Below the pieces are notes generated by a model that saw nothing but the letters and a program-made list of their open reading frames with translations, was not told the origin of the DNA and did not search any database. From the NCBI GenBank assembly GCA_029215795.1, contig JARDYH010000008.1, positions 71,559,002 through 71,623,001 of the forward strand: a stretch of 64,000 nucleotides of DNA, read 5' to 3'. The position numbers and the translations under genes are program-made. This DNA is from Anniella stebbinsi (Eukaryota > Chordata > Lepidosauria > Squamata > Anniellidae). Shown piece by piece: positions 1 through 11,424 of the stretch; position 1 is the stretch's first letter; the number at the start of each line of letters is the position of its first letter.

Positions 1-644
1 GGCTATGCATATGCATGCATAAGCAGTAATGCTCCATGGATTGCACAACCAGGAAATGACCCTGAATGAGAGGATAAGGGAGTTGCATGTACACCAAAGT
101 ACCCCAACTGTCATCAGTCAAATGGGTGTGACGCTGTCCAGCTCAGATCTACTCTGATTTTTTCCTGAGCACTCATGGACTTCTAGCTAAACCCAGAGCT
201 ATAATAATCTACCATATGCCAACACTTTTTTAATTAAAATATCTTAATGCTTTGTCAAGTGCACTAGCTGCTACTGTGTGTCAGGCCCCAATTCAAGATG
301 CTAATTGTAATTTATAAAGTTCTACAGAGACAGGGACAAATAGCAGGGTACCCTACAAATCAGAATGACCCATTTGGGTCTTTCCAGTTAGTTGATTAGA
401 ATAGAAATGTATGAGAATTTTTTTATTATTTTGTTTCAGTTCTCGGTTTAACCAGTTTGAATTTTCAAGACTGAAACTAGACCAGGACACAATCTGCAAT
501 TGAAATCCATACATTTTTGAGCTTGCAATGTTATTTGCAGACCAAAAAAAATGTGTTTGACAGCATGTGTACATTAGAAAAATGTGCATGGAAAATTACA
601 ACAACAACAACAACAAAATTAAATGCACACAATACGCTTTGATC
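1..644. other. Intergenic, nothing recognised
   Basis: AT-rich sequence with short CAA-type simple repeats near 600-617. No coding region, splice signal or recognisable repeat family was seen on either strand. Confidence 0.4.
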
Positions 645-778
645 CAGTGGTCTTCAACTGGTCTAGAGCCAAGACCCATCTCAGACACCCAACCTGAAAC
701 ATGAGACCCAATTTCACAATTGCTCAACATGGTGGCAACAACTGGACTGTCTTGTGACCCACCAGTTGAAGACCAGTG
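645..778. mobile_element. Short hAT-like MITE with 8-bp target duplication
   Basis: A 134-bp element has 17-bp terminal inverted repeats (CAGTGGTCTTCAACTGG at the left, its inverse at the right with one mismatch). It is flanked by ctttgatc (637-644) and ctttaatc (779-786), an 8-bp duplication with one change. CAG-type ends plus an 8-bp duplication fit the hAT superfamily. It is too short to encode anything. Confidence 0.75.
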
Positions 779-1466
779 CTTTAATCAATGGAAGAAGAAT
801 GTGTAGAATTAGAAGATGTTCACAACTGATGTGTATAGTTGGGAAAATATGCACGAAAAAGACAAGCCAGTCCTTGATCCTCCAGTTGCCATTTAACCAT
901 GCCATTTCAAAGATCTGCCATTCGAACTTCAGACAGTAACACTGTAGCCTCAAGGCTATGGGAGGGCCTTCTGAGTCTGAGGAACAGTTCCTCTTTGCAT
1001 GCATTCTGTATGTTCTCTACCACCTTCCTTTTTCCTTGGACCTTTGGGATATCTCTGTAGGCCAACTTTTCTGACTAGCTGATACATTTTGGAGTGATGT
1101 TTAGGTCTATCCAGCAATGGTCATTTGTGTAAACCAGGCAGAGTCAGATTGCCCTGTAATTCCACATCCCTATGATCAAGCAGCTTTACGTCTGTGAATA
1201 CCAGTGTTCCTCTTCTTCAGTTCACTTCCCCAAGGCCTTTTCGTCAGAGCAGAGAATTACAGTGTTCCCAGCAGAAGATGGCTTTAATCCCACAATACCT
1301 AAGGGAAGATAATATATGAATATACCCCTTTAATGAAAGGCTTGAATAAGACCAGAAATGAGAACATCCTGTGAATGTGTGTGCTGTGATGGTTAATTTA
1401 GGGTTCACCCTACTTCGGAAATGACTTGCTTCAAAGGGGATGAGTTGTGTACAGGGGAAGGAGCAG
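779..1466. other. Upstream region of gene A
   Basis: No gene seen. It contains the proximal promoter of gene A. No perfect AP-1 site was found here, only weak resemblances such as TGAGTCT near 975. Confidence 0.4.
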
Positions 1467-1474
1467 TATAAAAA
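1467..1474 (+). promoter_or_regulatory. TATA box of EDC gene A
   Basis: TATAAAAA in the context gcagTATAAAAAgtcc. The motif ACTCTTCAT begins 24 nt downstream, where transcription should start. The same 9-mer sits 23 nt after the TATA box of gene E, which supports a shared core promoter design. The downstream GTAAGT donor and coding exon match the other genes of the window. Confidence 0.85.
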
Positions 1475-1496
1475 GTCCAGCATCTGTAGAACTCTT

Positions 1497-1551
1497 CATC
1501 ATCTCACCTAGATCGTTGTGTTCTTCTCACCCATTTCCACAGCTGAACCAG
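1497..1551 (+). other. Non-coding exon 1 of gene A
   Basis: The 3' end is set by the donor ccag|GTAAGT at 1552. The 5' end is placed about 30 nt after the TATA box and is approximate. No ATG-led frame continues through it, so it is 5' UTR, as is normal for single-coding-exon EDC genes. The intron runs from 1552 to 2921. Confidence 0.75.
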
Positions 1552-2019
1552 GTAAGTCATGATAGCACTCGGGCATGTATAGAGGTGACAGGTAACAACT
1601 GAGACCGATAGCATTTTCTCCTTCTGAGCTTCCCAGAGAGATCTGTCTGGCCAATATTGAGGACCAAATTCTGGACTAGATGGAGTCCTATTAAGGATTA
1701 GACAAATGCATGGTAGATATCTCCATCCTGGCTAAATGAAACCTCCATGTTCAGAAGCAGTCTAATCCTGAGAGCCAGGTGCTGGAGGCTCCTTCTAGGG
1801 GAAGTCCCTCAACCATCATACTCAGCTTGTGAGCATCTCAGTTGCATCCATAGAGTTACTCTTCAAAACAGAATACAGCCTGTTGGAAATAGATACTCTT
1901 CAGATCAGCTAGGTGACTACTTCTGGTTTTATGTGCCACTTGAGACACGGATTGGGAATATTGTATGTAAATTGCCAAAAATAAAAACAATGACTCCCAA
2001 AGAAATAATTCCATTAGGA

Positions 2020-2800
2020 TATATTTTTTCAGTTCCTCATTTTTCCAGTCAGAAATTCTGTTTGTCTCAAACTTTGAGGATTTCTCCAGTCTTAAATTTA
2101 GTTCATCCTGAATGTAGAGACCTTAACAAAATGGATGAAAATTCATGAACATTTCCTAATACCTGCAGAATTGTTTGCATGTTTGTCTACAAACAATATG
2201 TCTAATGTAATTCATTTTACAATTATTTTCACTAATATTCACATTAATGTGTGCATTTTTTTTGATTGGGGAACTTCACTGCAAAACATGGAGAAGTGCA
2301 AGTTTTAAAGGATAACTGAGTTTTGGGTTGGTATTGCAGGGGTGGAAATGTGCGAAATTAGATAAATTTGCATTAAAACTGAACTGCGAACTGAATAGGT
2401 ATGTCACAGGAATACGTTTGGGGAGTGGGAGGCAACAAGCTTTTGTCATCTCTCCCCCACACACACACTTCATTTTATTTTCCACTAAGTGGCTGACTTG
2501 GTCTGCAGGAATTTGGACCAGTTAGCAAATTTTCAGATTTTTTTCAATTTGCGCAAATTGCAACATTTTGTGAAATTTGTTAAAATTACACACATGGCAG
2601 TCCTAATTTGAGTAAATTGGTGGGAGATTGCCCAAATTGCAGGCCCTACCAAAAGAAAAGCTGCCAAAAGTCCCCGGTGGTCGGGGAGAGCTCGCGGCTC
2701 AGCTCAAAGATGCAAGCCGAGTTGGGCTAGCAATGGAAGACCATGGAGCCCCCAAAGGGCCAGATTTCCAAATGCATGACATCCCTAGATATGAATGGAT
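2020..2800. repeat. Unclassified dispersed repeat in gene A intron
   Basis: Blocks here recur elsewhere in the window. The 'tttgtctcaaac...tttctccag' block near 2060-2090 is echoed near 38800. 'gaacttcactgcaaaac...aaggataactgag' near 2272-2320 is echoed near 39200. 'ccagatttccaaatg...gacatccctag' near 2760-2790 is echoed near 35815-35840. A low-complexity TTTGCGCAAATTG style is typical. The family was not identified. Confidence 0.4.
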
Positions 2801-2943
2801 TTCTCCCCCATCCCTAGTTATGATCCTCCCCATTTGAAAGCCTTACGTATAGAGACATGAAAAAGTGGTACTCTCACCAATGGAGATATATATTCAGTGT
2901 TATTCTTTTCCTACATTTCAGCCTTGCCTACACTTCCATAAAG

Positions 2944-3207
2944 ATGACTTGCGGCTGCTGCCAACCCCGTTCCAGTAATTCAACCATCATTTGCGTCCCC
3001 TCTGGCTGTGGCCACTGTGGCTGCTGCATGGGAGGTTGCGGCTACGGAGGTTGCTGCTGTCCCTGCTCGCAGTGTTGCTGCCCAATGAAATCCTATGGCT
3101 GTTCCCCCTGCTGCTGCATGCCAATGGTATCAGCCATCAGCATTCCTTCTGGCGGTGGCTATGGCTCCGGTGGTCGCTCCAGATCCAGCTGCTGTGGCTG
3201 CTACTAA
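2944..3207 (+). CDS. EDC gene A: small Cys/Gly-rich cornification protein
   Basis: An 87-aa protein lies wholly in exon 2. The acceptor is ctacatttcag at 2921, with 22 nt of 5' UTR before the ATG; an upstream in-frame ATG at 2857 lies in the intron and was rejected. It starts MTCGCC and has 23 cysteines (26%), mostly as CC and CCC clusters between Gly, Ser and Pro (CGHCGCC, CCCPCSQCCCP). A Ser/Gly tail follows and the protein ends SSCCGCY. There is no signal peptide, membrane segment or corneous-beta-protein core box. By layout and composition it is an EDC structural protein, likely disulfide-crosslinked in the cornified layer of scales or claws; that role is inferred from the family. It could instead be called a loricrin-like or cysteine-rich EDC protein; the exact orthologue is not assigned. 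Confidence 0.88.
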   Translation: MTCGCCQPRSSNSTIICVPSGCGHCGCCMGGCGYGGCCCPCSQCCCPMKSYGCSPCCCMPMVSAISIPSGGGYGSGGRSRSSCCGCY

Positions 3208-3483
3208 GGAAGAACAAACACGTCTATGACCCGCCAGTCCAAGCACTGCAAGAAGAACATCAGCATCCATGTTCATTCAAAAGCCTGCTGTTGAATTTTG
3301 GTTTCAAAACTGAACAATCTTTCAAGCTTTTCCTACCTTCTTCTCTTTGTTCACTCATAGATTCTTTACTCTTCTTTCCCTTAATCCATTAACAGCCTAG
3401 TATTTTAGAGTTGCAATTCTCCTCTTGTCCAATAACAACTTCTCCTTCTCCTTCTCCTTCTTCTTCCATAATGGCATATCTAA

Positions 3484-3489
3484 AATAAA
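3484..3489 (+). terminator. Polyadenylation signal of gene A
   Basis: AATAAA lies 277 nt after the stop codon, followed within about 25 nt by a T/G-rich stretch. This gives a compact exon 2, as expected for this gene class. Confidence 0.75.
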
Positions 3490-4139
3490 ATTTTCAAATC
3501 ATTACACTTCCTTGGTTCTTGGAGCTTTTTTTGGTCCGCCATGATGAATCTACAGTTATGCAGCATCTCATTCACTGACATTTGCCAGCCTTCACTTTTT
3601 ATCGAAAAGAGTCAATGCTCAGCAGCTTAGCAGCTTGCTTAAGCTTGGGAAATGGTAGACGTACAAAACAATAATGCATGAGATCACTGTATAGTATTAC
3701 TCCTACTGAAGGTATGATTAACTGGTTCTTGAAACAAGTAAGCTCGCGGTAGATGCTAAACACCCAGAAGCATCTGTGCGAGAGAATGGATTTGTTGTTA
3801 TTATTATTATTACTCCTACAGCTGTGTACATGGCTCTTCTCAGAGTACAAGAGGAATGGGCTTACGACCTAAAATTCAATACAGGGAAAGCAATACAGGA
3901 AAGGAAGGGATGTGGAAGGAGAGGTAAACAAGGGCAGAATATGGGATCGTTGCATTTACATGTACTTTGGATTAACTGAAGTAAAATTCAACCAGGAGCT
4001 TAGTTGAACTATTTTTAAAAAATGTAGAACCGTTGTTTGGAAATGGCAGGGGAGCAGCTTTCCATGAAACAGTAGGAGAAATGTCTGAAGGGTAAGACCT
4101 GTTAGCAGCAGAGCAGACTCTTTCAAGAGGTAGTACATT
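3490..4139. other. Intergenic, nothing recognised
   Basis: No gene or clear repeat. There is a short ATT-type simple repeat near 3795-3812. Confidence 0.35.
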
Positions 4140-4400
4140 CTCCTTGGCTTGACGTATTGGAACAGAGGCTGGGTAGCCGCCTGCTAAAGATGCTGAACAT
4201 CCTCAGGGCAAGAGCTGTTGGACAACAGACTACGTCATAGCAGGCTCTCCTTCATGGGTGGCATTTAAGCAGAAGATGGATGCCCATTTGTCAGTTGCAA
4301 GAGTCCTGCAGTACTGAACAGGGAATTGGAGAGTAGTACCTCCAAAGTAGCTTCTAAATCTCCGATTCAGTGTTTTCCTGCCTTTCTATGACACACAAAA
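4140..4400 (+). repeat. Degenerate CR1 LINE 3' fragment
   Basis: The order of features (…ggcatttaagcagaagatggatg…catttgtca…gcagtactgaacagggaattgga) follows the CR1 3' end seen in better copies such as 8745-9158, but is strongly diverged. Confidence 0.5.
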
Positions 4401-4424
4401 AGGCAATGATCCAAAAGCACCCGT

Positions 4425-5640
4425 AATCAATCAGTCAATTGGTTTATTTTGGTCTACAGACCATAACAGACAATATATAAAATACAAATAGAGACTAACA
4501 CAATACATTGAACTGATATTGCAGTGATTATAACAAAATAGGATATTACCTGATTAAAACTACAACTAAAGAATTGTAAAAAAAAAAAGTGACTGTGGAC
4601 AAATAAAATTCATGGTCAACCAAATGCTAAGACTACCTAAAAGTTCATACACTAGTAAAATCCATGGCCATCCATCAATAAGATAGTTCTCCCTTAGCAT
4701 ATCTCTGCGTTAGTAATTAAGTCTAGTTTTCATGGCTGCGACTAAAAAAATGGTACCAGGTTTAACAGCTGCCATCAGAAAAGAAAAGTAAAAGCCATCA
4801 GTATTTCCTGGATAGGGTAAAAAGATTGGGGAAATGAAATGGGATTTCAAGTTTCTATAGGATTCACATGAGCTACTGTTTTGACTTGACGACTTTTACA
4901 AGGGCAAAATCTCAGATGTCACAAAAGGCTCCTAAAATGCCTTTCCATCAATGGTGATAGGGAGATGTTTAGGCTAACCAGTGTAAATGCTCTCCTGCGT
5001 CTGAAAATATTTCAAGAGGCAAGGAGGCTACTATTAACTTATTGTAGGCCAATTGACGCAGCTTTCTATTTATGAGAAGTATATACTATATATACCACCA
5101 TCATTATATTTGAGGCACTCAAGGTCACACTCTGTATTTGATGTGACCATGATAGTGTTGATTGAAAACTTACCCCAACCCTAGGTGCTTAAAGGGATAT
5201 GTTTGTTCAGTTCATAAGAACATAAGAAGTGCCATGCTGGATCAGACTGAGGGTCCATCTAGTCCAGCACTCTGTTTATGGACAAATTCTTCTTTGTCCA
5301 AAACTCCATCAATGTTGTTTCCATTTCTTTGAGAAAAGCATTATTTTAGGGTGTTTTTTTTAATTTTCATCATTAATTATCAATCTTTCTTAAAAGAAAG
5401 TGAATACTATCAAGAGTCTTTTAAGACCCTTATGCGTCTGTGAAAGTAGGACAGTATCATCTACATAGAGGAAAAGCAGAATTTCCATACCAGCCAGACT
5501 GGTCAATGATGGTCTCCGGCATATAACCTGGGATCAAAATAATTTATATAGAAATTAAATAGCAGTGGACTTAATTCAGCCTGAGGGTCAAAATCCATTT
5601 TGGAGAAATTTTTAGGACCTGCATTCCAGTGGAAGTCAAA
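4425..5640 (-). mobile_element. Non-LTR retrotransposon remnant with reverse transcriptase motif
   Basis: Read on the minus strand, 5370-5620 contains a broken reverse-transcriptase palm: a stretch reading LLFNFYINYFDPRLYAGD, then after a frameshift a segment with the catalytic motif YVDDTVLLS followed by KGLKRLL. Positions 4425-5200 are AT-rich 3' sequence ending in a poly-pyrimidine/TTTATT style tail. The copy is dead (frameshifts, stops). The 3' end resembles the one at 60062-60690, suggesting one family. A short CR1 piece (5213-5285) interrupts it. Family (R4, Vingi or similar) not decided. Confidence 0.6.
5213..5285 (-). repeat. CR1-type 3' terminal fragment
   Basis: Contains 'cataagaacataagaag…gccatgctggatcagactgagggtcca', the reverse complement of the terminal block seen in copies at 24500, 28290 and 51930. 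Confidence 0.75.
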
Positions 5641-6079
5641 AGACTGGAGCCAAAATACCAAAAATACCAGCATATTTTAGCTTAAAGCACTTATTGTCAG
5701 TAAATTAGCCTTAAAAGAAACATTTCACCCTTTTAGAAGTGGAAAAGGCACTGCAAAAGCTGGGAAATCACCATAATGACTGGTTGTTGGGAGAAAGGGT
5801 TGTGTCAGGGGTGGGCACAGGGCCACGTGGAGACCTCTGGAAGGCCAGACTGGGATGCTAGGCTGGCCAGATTTGGTCCATGAGGCTGAGGTTTAACACC
5901 TCCAGTTTAAACCATTCTGAAAAGTGACATCTTCACCAGGCAGTGAAGGTGCAAAGACCGAGAAGGCCCTGTCCTCAGATGGTGGGGAAACATGGATAGA
6001 ATAATACCTCTGATGCTAATCTGACACTATAGGAACCTACCTATCAAGAAACCACAATATTTTACAGTTGTGTGGTACC

Positions 6080-6430
6080 CAGGTGATCAACTTCTTGCTG
6101 AATGCAGAAATTTTACAACTACTGCAACTGACAAACGGGCATCCATCTTCTGCTTAAATACCACCAGTGAGGGAGAGCCCACTTATGAGGCAGCTTGTTC
6201 CACGGTCCAATAGCTCTTGCCTTTAGGATATTTCTCCCAATATTTAGCCCAAAACTGCTTCCCTACCATTTCCACTCACTGGTTCTAGGCCTGCTGTCTG
6301 GAGCAACAGCTATTTTGAGATATTTGAAAGGGTGATATTTGATCTCCTCTTCTCTAGGCTAAATATATACAGCTCTTTCCACAATTCCCCACAGGACTTG
6401 GTTTCCATAAGGTGGCCCTTTAGTGGATAT
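6080..6430 (-). repeat. CR1 LINE 3' fragment
   Basis: Reverse-complement CR1 landmarks appear in order: '…gcatccatcttctgcttaaat', 'gagagcccac', 'ttgttccacggtcc', 'ctcctcttctctaggctaaa', ending in the block where typical copies read 'cccagttctttcag'. Diverged. Confidence 0.65.
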
Positions 6431-6639
6431 CTAGAACTACCAGTTTTGGGGCATATACAGTGGTTGTGATAGGGAGTTGTTGACCTCAATGCCTGCTTGT
6501 GGATTGACTGGATGGATTTTGCATGGTGTGGACAGAGAAGTGGATATGCATATCATTTTTTCTATCTCTCTCATGAGGCTGGAACTCTTGGGTATCTCTT
6601 GGTGGGAAATAGACTTGGGAGAAACAAAAGGAAGTATGT

Positions 6640-6930
6640 TTTCATGCAGTATGTAACCAACATGGAATTGGTTGTTATAAAGATTTGTGATGACCCCTGG
6701 TTTAGGTGGCTTTAAGGAAGGATTAGACAAATCCAAAGAGAAGGAGTTGGGGATGGAGAAATTTGTAAGTGTAATTTTCTCCTGCACTGTCACCCATCTA
6801 CATCGGCCAAATCCAAGACATGCAGCTATTTTCCTGCATGGAGAGGACCACAACAAATACGCCTGTCATACAACTGGTGAAGATTATGAGCCTCCTGAAA
6901 TACATGTAGGTTCAAACCCAGACTTTTAAA
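6640..6930 (+). repeat. Possible degenerate CR1 fragment
   Basis: 'ggtggctttaaggaaggattagacaaatcc' matches the CR1 subfamily block 'ggctttaaaaggggattagataaa' seen near 24270 and 53680. The rest is too diverged to place. Confidence 0.4.
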
Positions 6931-7939
6931 AGCTAAGTACTCTAAGCCCTAGTTCTGGGTGGATCAATCTTTCTGTTTTAGTTTTTGCCACTTTCATGTA
7001 TTATGTTTTTAACCTCAAGCTCTTCCTATCCAGAAGTCATTTTCAAATTTTGGTAAATTCTTATCCAAAACGAACTGAAACAAATTTCTCCTCCACCCCT
7101 AAGGAGGTGGTCTACCAGTGCTCACCCTCTGTTTTGTACTGGGCTTAGTTTTTCAAGAGGCATCACAGATAATAACAGATGTTTGTTTGTTTGTTTATGG
7201 AGTGACAGGAGCACAAGGAAGTTCCGTACACTAAGAAGAAAGGAATGAAAACCAAACCGAAATATTCTACACAATTAGCATGCCTAAACATAGGAGGCAG
7301 GTACAAAAGCTTTAGGATGGCAAAGATGAGAAAAAAGAGGAGGCAAACTCCAGTGCTCAAAACAGAAAAGAGACATTTTATTGTGCTCACGCGTTTCGGA
7401 GCTGTCTCCTTCTGCAGGCAGGGTCGTGCAGAAGTGGGGCCAGTTGGCCCAGGGCCCACGATTTTGAGGGGGCACTCTGACAAGGAGGTCCCCCCAGCTT
7501 ATGCTACTGCTTCTGTAGCGTAAGTGGCCCATCAAGAAGCAAAGAGCCCGCCTTGCAGAAACAGCGCAGAAGCCGTCCGTTGTGAAATTCTGAATGTGAA
7601 GAAGGGATGTCTTACATCTTGAATAAAAGTGCTTCCCATTGCCTTTTTTACAAATCGTTCTAGTTCATATATGTATTTAGCACTGAATCAGTGCCACTGA
7701 TTTAAAAATACTTAATGAGTAGTTTGAAATGGGAGGGCACACACTTCCCATCTAGCCTGGGCATATGACCAGCTCTGCACAGCCTTGTCTGTAGGAGCTG
7801 TATTCAATTTCTTGATTCCAAAACCAGCAAAAATTCAGCTAAAATACCTTCTTTTAGGTGCTTGTACATGCTGTTTTTCAGAGTTCTCCAAACTTGGGAC
7901 CAAAATAAAAATGGCATAAAAAAGGATGAACATGGGAGA
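6931..7939. other. Intergenic, mixed unclassified sequence
   Basis: No gene. Around 7360-7570 there is a block with 'cacgcgtttcggagctg' and 'cagggcccacgattttg' that looks like part of a transposon, but neither ends nor target duplications were found. Confidence 0.35.
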
Positions 7940-8200
7940 AACAAACTGACTAATCTGAGAGTGCAACTTTTAAATGTCTGGGTTCAAATCCCTGTATATT
8001 CAACCATATTTATGGTGCTGAGTTAGGATTGCCAACTGTTCTTTTTTTCATCTTGATGGGCTCCTCATCTTTACCACTTATATGGCAGGCAGGTTTCAAC
8101 ATGGTCCTTCCAGGCTGGGAATAGCTGGACCTCCTGAAGGTGGCTGGTGAAAATTGGCAAAGAAGAGGTTTTGTTAAAGGCACTCTGGGGCCAGTAATTA
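7940..8200 (+). repeat. tRNA-related SINE-like repeat, copy 1
   Basis: Contains a B-box-like stretch 'gggttcaaatccctg' near 7979-7993, followed by 'tatattcaacca…gctgagttaggattgccaactgttc' and 'gacctcctgaa'. A second copy at 17630-17830 shares the same order (gggtttcaatccctgcatattcca…ttgccagctcttttc…ccgg). A dispersed B-box-bearing repeat suggests a tRNA-derived SINE, different from the Sauria type. Confidence 0.45.
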
Positions 8201-8269
8201 GGTCTTCAGCCCTACCAGACGTAAGACCCATCTGCCAGTTTAGGAGCTGTCAGGGTGTAGAGGAGGAAA

Positions 8270-8600
8270 ACATGCCTGGTTCTTGGCATGTGACTCTTGG
8301 GTCATATGACTCCTGGCACCTGACACCCCAGTCATGATTTTAAGCTTTCTAACTCCTGGCTCTAGATTAAGATTAAAATTCCTTGCTTGCTGACTCATCT
8401 TTCATGATTCATACCTTTTTTACTTCTGGCTCATGAGACTCTAAACCACAATTCCTAGTTTATGATTCCTGCCATTTTGACTCCTGGCTCATAATTCCTA
8501 TCTTAATGCCTGGCTTTCTGACACTTGGCTCCTATTTCCTGACTTCTGGTCCCTTGATCCTGATACCTGGTTCCCAGCTAACACCTCATCACCAAGTTAA
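8270..8600 (+). repeat. Degenerate tandem repeat of TGACTCCTGGCTC-like units
   Basis: Variants of 'gactcctggctc', 'tgattcctgcc' and 'tgacacttggctcc' recur about every 20-25 bp through the block. It may be an old minisatellite or the internal repeat of an LTR; no LTR ends are proven. Confidence 0.5.
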
Positions 8601-8744
8601 GGTCAGGAGCGAACATTGTAATAAATATGGGTGCCTGTAAGGCATTGAGGAAAATCTCAAAGCAACCTGCCTTCAGCACCTTACCTCCTGTTCCAGCAGC
8701 ACACCTTTGGTGGGTGGAGCCAAAGACAAATGGGTGTGGCCAAA

Positions 8745-9158
8745 CCAAGCCCTATGAGGAGAAACTGAAAGAACTGGGCATCTTTAGCCTGGAGAAGAGA
8801 AGACTGAGGAGAGACATGATAGCACTCTTCAAAGACTGGAAAGGTTGTCATACAGAAGAGGGCCAGGATCTCTTCTCGATCAACCCAGAATGCAGGACAC
8901 GGAATAATGGGCTCAAGTTATAGGAAGCCAGATTCTGGCTGGACATCAGGAAAAACTTCCCAACCGTTAGAGCAGTACAACAATGGAACCCATGACCTAG
9001 GGAGGTGGTGGGCTCTCCCACACTAGAGACATTCAAGAGGCAGCTGGACAACCATCTGTCAGGGATGCTTTAAGGTAGATTCCTGCACTGAGCAGGGGAT
9101 TGGACTTGATTGCCTTGTAGTCCCCTTCCAACTCAACTATTCTATGATTCTATGAAAA
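8745..9158 (+). repeat. CR1 LINE 3' end
   Basis: A well-preserved copy: 'ccctatgaggagaaactgaaagaactgg', 'gagaagagaagactgagg', 'gacatgatagcactcttc', 'ggttgtcatacagaagagg', then the tail 'actcaactattctatgattctatga'. The repeated ATTCTATG at the 3' end is the CR1 hallmark. Confidence 0.9.
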
Positions 9159-9272
9159 GGGGTGGAACACCTTGACCAGAGAGACTAGGTTCTGTGCATC
9201 TACTGTGCATCCTGGGCTGAAGTACTAGTCTGGATGCTATCAGCTGACCCAAGGAAGCTGAACCCAGTTAGA

Positions 9273-9289
9273 TGACGTCACAAGCCAAT
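9273..9289 (+). promoter_or_regulatory. Possible CRE plus CCAAT pair
   Basis: A perfect TGACGTCA (9273-9280) is followed 4 nt later by CCAAT. No TATA box or exon was seen immediately downstream. It could belong to a solo LTR promoter or be chance. Confidence 0.25.
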
Positions 9290-9719
9290 GGAGACCCACC
9301 AGGCCTCAAGAAACATTGAAATACCTCTCCTTAGGCTGCACTATGGCAGCACCAGCTCTTAAGCTAACATATGCTGGTGCCGTTTGCCTTTGGACCTGCT
9401 TCCTTTTGTCTTCAGCCATATCCATCACTGGATTATGCCCACAAGGGTTTCTCCAGGGCCCACACTAGGGCCTGCATCTATAGAGATAGAGATATAGACA
9501 CAGATTTTGATATAGATCAATACACACACACATATGCAGGTTCACAGGAGAAATCAAACAAAGCTTCAAATTTGTCTCCAAGTCTGATTCACAACTCATG
9601 TCCTCTCTTTCATGAGGGAAGACATGTTCACCCTTTCTTTCTTTCTTTCTATTTCTATACCACCCAAATAGAAAAAGCTATGGACCTGTTACACAATCAG
9701 AAAGGGTACAGTTCTATTT

Positions 9720-9990
9720 CTTTTCTTTATTTATCACATGTCTATACACCCAAGACCTGAAGTTCTCTGGGTGGTTCACAGTAAATAAAACCATATAATG
9801 TCCAGTTACATTGGACAGGAAGTTGCTTCCCCTACAATATTCCATCCCCAGGGAGACAACCACATGGTGTGGAAGATATTGCATTGTTGGGGAGGGGGGA
9901 TAATTGCAGTGAGCGAGCCAGAAAGGACCGCGTGCCTCAGTAATCCTTCCTGTAAAATATGGGCTAAGAATGCCTTCTGGGATAACATCG
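9720..9990 (-). repeat. L2-type LINE 3' fragment
   Basis: 'ttctttatttatcacatg…acacccaagacctgaagttctctgggtggttcacagtaaataaaacc' is the same terminal block as at 11430-11500 (gctgaagctctctgggcggtttacaaaa), read on the minus strand. Confidence 0.55.
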
Positions 9991-10112
9991 CCCTGTGATG
10001 CAGCCAGCTTTCCTGTAGACAACCATGTTATTAAACTGTACAGAGAAGTTTAATTGTCCACTGGAGCTACTGAACTATTTCTTTTGATAATACAGGGTGG
10101 GAATACACAGAC

Positions 10113-10247
10113 TGAGTCAGGCACACAATGACAGAGAATGGACGGTGGAACAACAGGCCAAAACATATTTTGTCACAAATCCTACCACTTTGCCATTCTT
10201 CCGCGGTGTCTCATTTCCTCTTGGGGGTGGGCAGGGAGGTTTTTAAA
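10113..10247 (+). promoter_or_regulatory. Promoter of predicted EDC gene B (AP-1, shared 14-mer, TATA-like box)
   Basis: Three elements are visible. A perfect AP-1 site TGAGTCA lies at 10113-10119. GTGTCTCATTTCCT lies at 10206-10219. A TATA variant TTTTTAAA lies at 10240-10247. The 14-mer is identical to one upstream of gene C (23192-23205, minus), and in both cases exactly 20 nt separate it from the TATA-type box. The AP-1 site lies about 120 nt before the box, as in gene F. AP-1 control of EDC genes is established in mammals; here it is inferred. Confidence 0.6.
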
Positions 10248-10271
10248 GCTCCTTCCAGACTGGAGATCCCT

Positions 10272-10328
10272 TACTTGGTCACTCGGCTTGACCTTGCTAC
10301 TCTCCACAAGCTACCCCTGTTGACAAGG
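10272..10328 (+). other. Predicted non-coding exon 1 of gene B
   Basis: About 57 nt between the expected start site and a strong donor (acaagg|GTAAGT at 10329). Length and donor match exon 1 of genes A, C, D and E. It would splice to the acceptor at 12068; the intron of about 1.74 kb contains an L2 LINE. Confidence 0.55.
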
Positions 10329-11424
10329 GTAAGTTATTTTTTTCTTTGTTATGTTTTTCTTTGGGCTTCCCACACACACACTAAGCCATATGGTGGGTTT
10401 TGTCCATCTGTCTTTCCATTAGAATTAGGACTTTCCATCACCAGTGGTAAATTTGCACCCATGCAAGGTGAGATGTCTGGGGCTGATTTTGAAAAAGATC
10501 CAGGAACCTCAGCAGGTTCAAAAGCAGGCAGCGAGATTGTTAACAGGGAGTGGCCAAGATCATCACATTCTGTAAAGATTTTGCGGTGTGTGTTACAAAC
10601 CATTCCTTGTCCAGGTATCAAGTGTTAATGCTTGGGGCCAGGTCCCATATATATCTGCCTGGATGCTAAGTTCATCTTCAGAGGCCCTCCTCTGGGGGGA
10701 CCCTGCCAAATGAATGTGAGGTGAGATGCTACTAAGGAGGGAACCTCTTGAGAAATTGTTTTCCCCCTTCAATGCCCCTGGAATGATGCATTGTCATGAT
10801 GTGACATCCTTCTATCCCAGGTGTGGGGAATTCCATTATGGAGAAGCTCGGATGGACCGCATTCCAACAGTGGGTGGGGCCAGAGACTAAGGGGCGAGGC
10901 TAAGGACAAAAGGGACCTATACTAGAAAATACAACTCAGTATATTTTAGTGCCAATAACTCAGCCTTCAGGGCATTTCAACTGCAGTAAAGTCAGGAAAC
11001 TACAATAGGTAGGGGACACACACGCACTCACACACACAGGGATTTAGCTCCAGGTCCTGAGATTTCCCACCCCTGTTCTAGTGGCTTCTAGGCGAAAGTA
11101 AGCAAAATACAATATAAATTGCACTTCGCTTCCATCTGTTGCTTCCCCTTGGGGGCAGGGGACTGTTTATTCACACAAACGGCAAACTTTCAACGAATGC
11201 CTTCCTTCCAGATTGCTTCCCTGTTTTGGGGAATGCAGATCACACATACCCAAAAGACAGGTACAGCACTAGCTTTTAATTTGTTTGCAAACTACACACC
11301 AGCAGGCATTTCATATTTAATCTGCTGCTTTAGTTATTACCTTTACTGGTGGCTCTTGACTATTTTTTTAAAAAAAATTAAATGTTTGAATGTTTGAATA
11401 TTTTGATTTTTCAAATTGTAATGT

